This document shows positions 16,088-16,155 of a DNA stretch of 16,155 nt, in pieces. The DNA lies in assembly GCA_900765525.1 (NCBI GenBank), contig CAAFRY010000115.1:1-16155 (forward strand). Direction: 5' to 3'. The notes under the pieces are model-generated. The model was not told where the DNA came from and made no database searches. It saw only the letters and a program-made list of their open reading frames with translations. The DNA is from an uncultured Blautia sp. (GTDB lineage Bacteria > Bacillota > Clostridia > Lachnospirales > Lachnospiraceae). The translations under genes and the position numbers were made by a program. Positions within the stretch are counted from its first letter, which is position 1. Every line of letters starts with the position of its first letter.

Positions 16088-16106
16088 AACGACATTACTT
16101 TCGACA
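16088..16106 (-). promoter_or_regulatory. Proximal pair of 0A boxes in the leader of the Spo0A-domain gene
   Basis: On the minus strand a perfect 0A box TGTCGAA lies at 16106-16100, and TGTCGTT, with one mismatch, at 16094-16088. Both have the same orientation and are 12 bases apart start to start. With the promoter placed at 16127-16155 they would fall about 15-33 bases inside the transcript, a position typical of repression. Binding is predicted, not shown. Confidence 0.6.
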
Positions 16107-16126
16107 AAGAAAATCAAGTTTCGTAA

Positions 16127-16155
16127 TTTATAGATGTTTAACGACAGATTTCGAC
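16127..16155 (-). promoter_or_regulatory. Candidate promoter with overlapping tandem 0A boxes
   Basis: On the minus strand GTCGAA (16155-16150) is 17 bases from TATAAA (16132-16127), so a 0A-box-like sequence, cut by the window edge, occupies the -35 position next to a good -10. A second box, TGTCGTT, lies at 16146-16140, exactly 10 bases from the first and in the same orientation. This is the spacing known for tandem 0A boxes bound by a Spo0A dimer. Poor -35, good -10 and overlapping 0A boxes is the plan of Spo0A-activated sigma-A promoters. The outer box needs the next base to be confirmed. Confidence 0.5.

Overview
The window looks like chromosomal housekeeping DNA from a spore-forming, anaerobic Clostridia member, most likely Lachnospiraceae. 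The reasons are a SCIFF-peptide maturase (ScfB) beside a fused SecDF, a HemZ-type radical SAM enzyme, a eukaryote-like histidyl-tRNA synthetase, strong AGGAGG-type ribosome binding sites, and a protein made only of the Spo0A DNA-binding domain. Genus cannot be settled from this stretch. There are no rRNA, tRNA, CRISPR or mobile elements.

Layout, bases 1-14366, all plus strand: a perfect inverted repeat at the left edge (probably between scfA, outside the window, and scfB); scfB; secDF (overlaps scfB by 4 bases); a hairpin terminator; recJ; an extended -10 promoter; apt; rel (bifunctional (p)ppGpp synthetase/hydrolase); a small metallo-beta-lactamase-fold hydrolase; hemZ; a single-domain HD-GYP protein overlapping hemZ by 16 bases; hisS; aspS. 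This is the secDF-recJ-apt-rel-...-hisS-aspS cluster seen across Firmicutes, with clostridial insertions. It couples RiPP maturation and secretion, single-strand DNA exonuclease activity, purine salvage, the stringent response, a radical SAM enzyme, a possible cyclic-di-nucleotide phosphodiesterase and two aminoacyl-tRNA synthetases.

A long bidirectional hairpin terminator (about 14417-14469) separates this cluster from two minus-strand genes: an unrecognised lipoprotein with two apparently duplicated halves (14486-15583), and a 108-residue protein that is essentially the Spo0A C-terminal DNA-binding domain without a receiver (15711-16037). No intergenic gap exceeds 135 bases.

The most interesting signal is at the right edge. 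The region upstream of the orphan Spo0A-type DNA-binding domain carries a perfect 0A box (TGTCGAA), two one-mismatch boxes, and a further box cut by the window end, all in one orientation. One pair is spaced exactly 10 bp and overlaps the -35 position of a candidate promoter. This suggests that the gene is controlled by Spo0A, by its own product, or by both. Other points are an alanine in place of the conserved SecF Asp in SecDF, the eukaryote-like HisRS with a short C-terminus, the absence of dtd after rel, and the HD-GYP protein embedded after hemZ.
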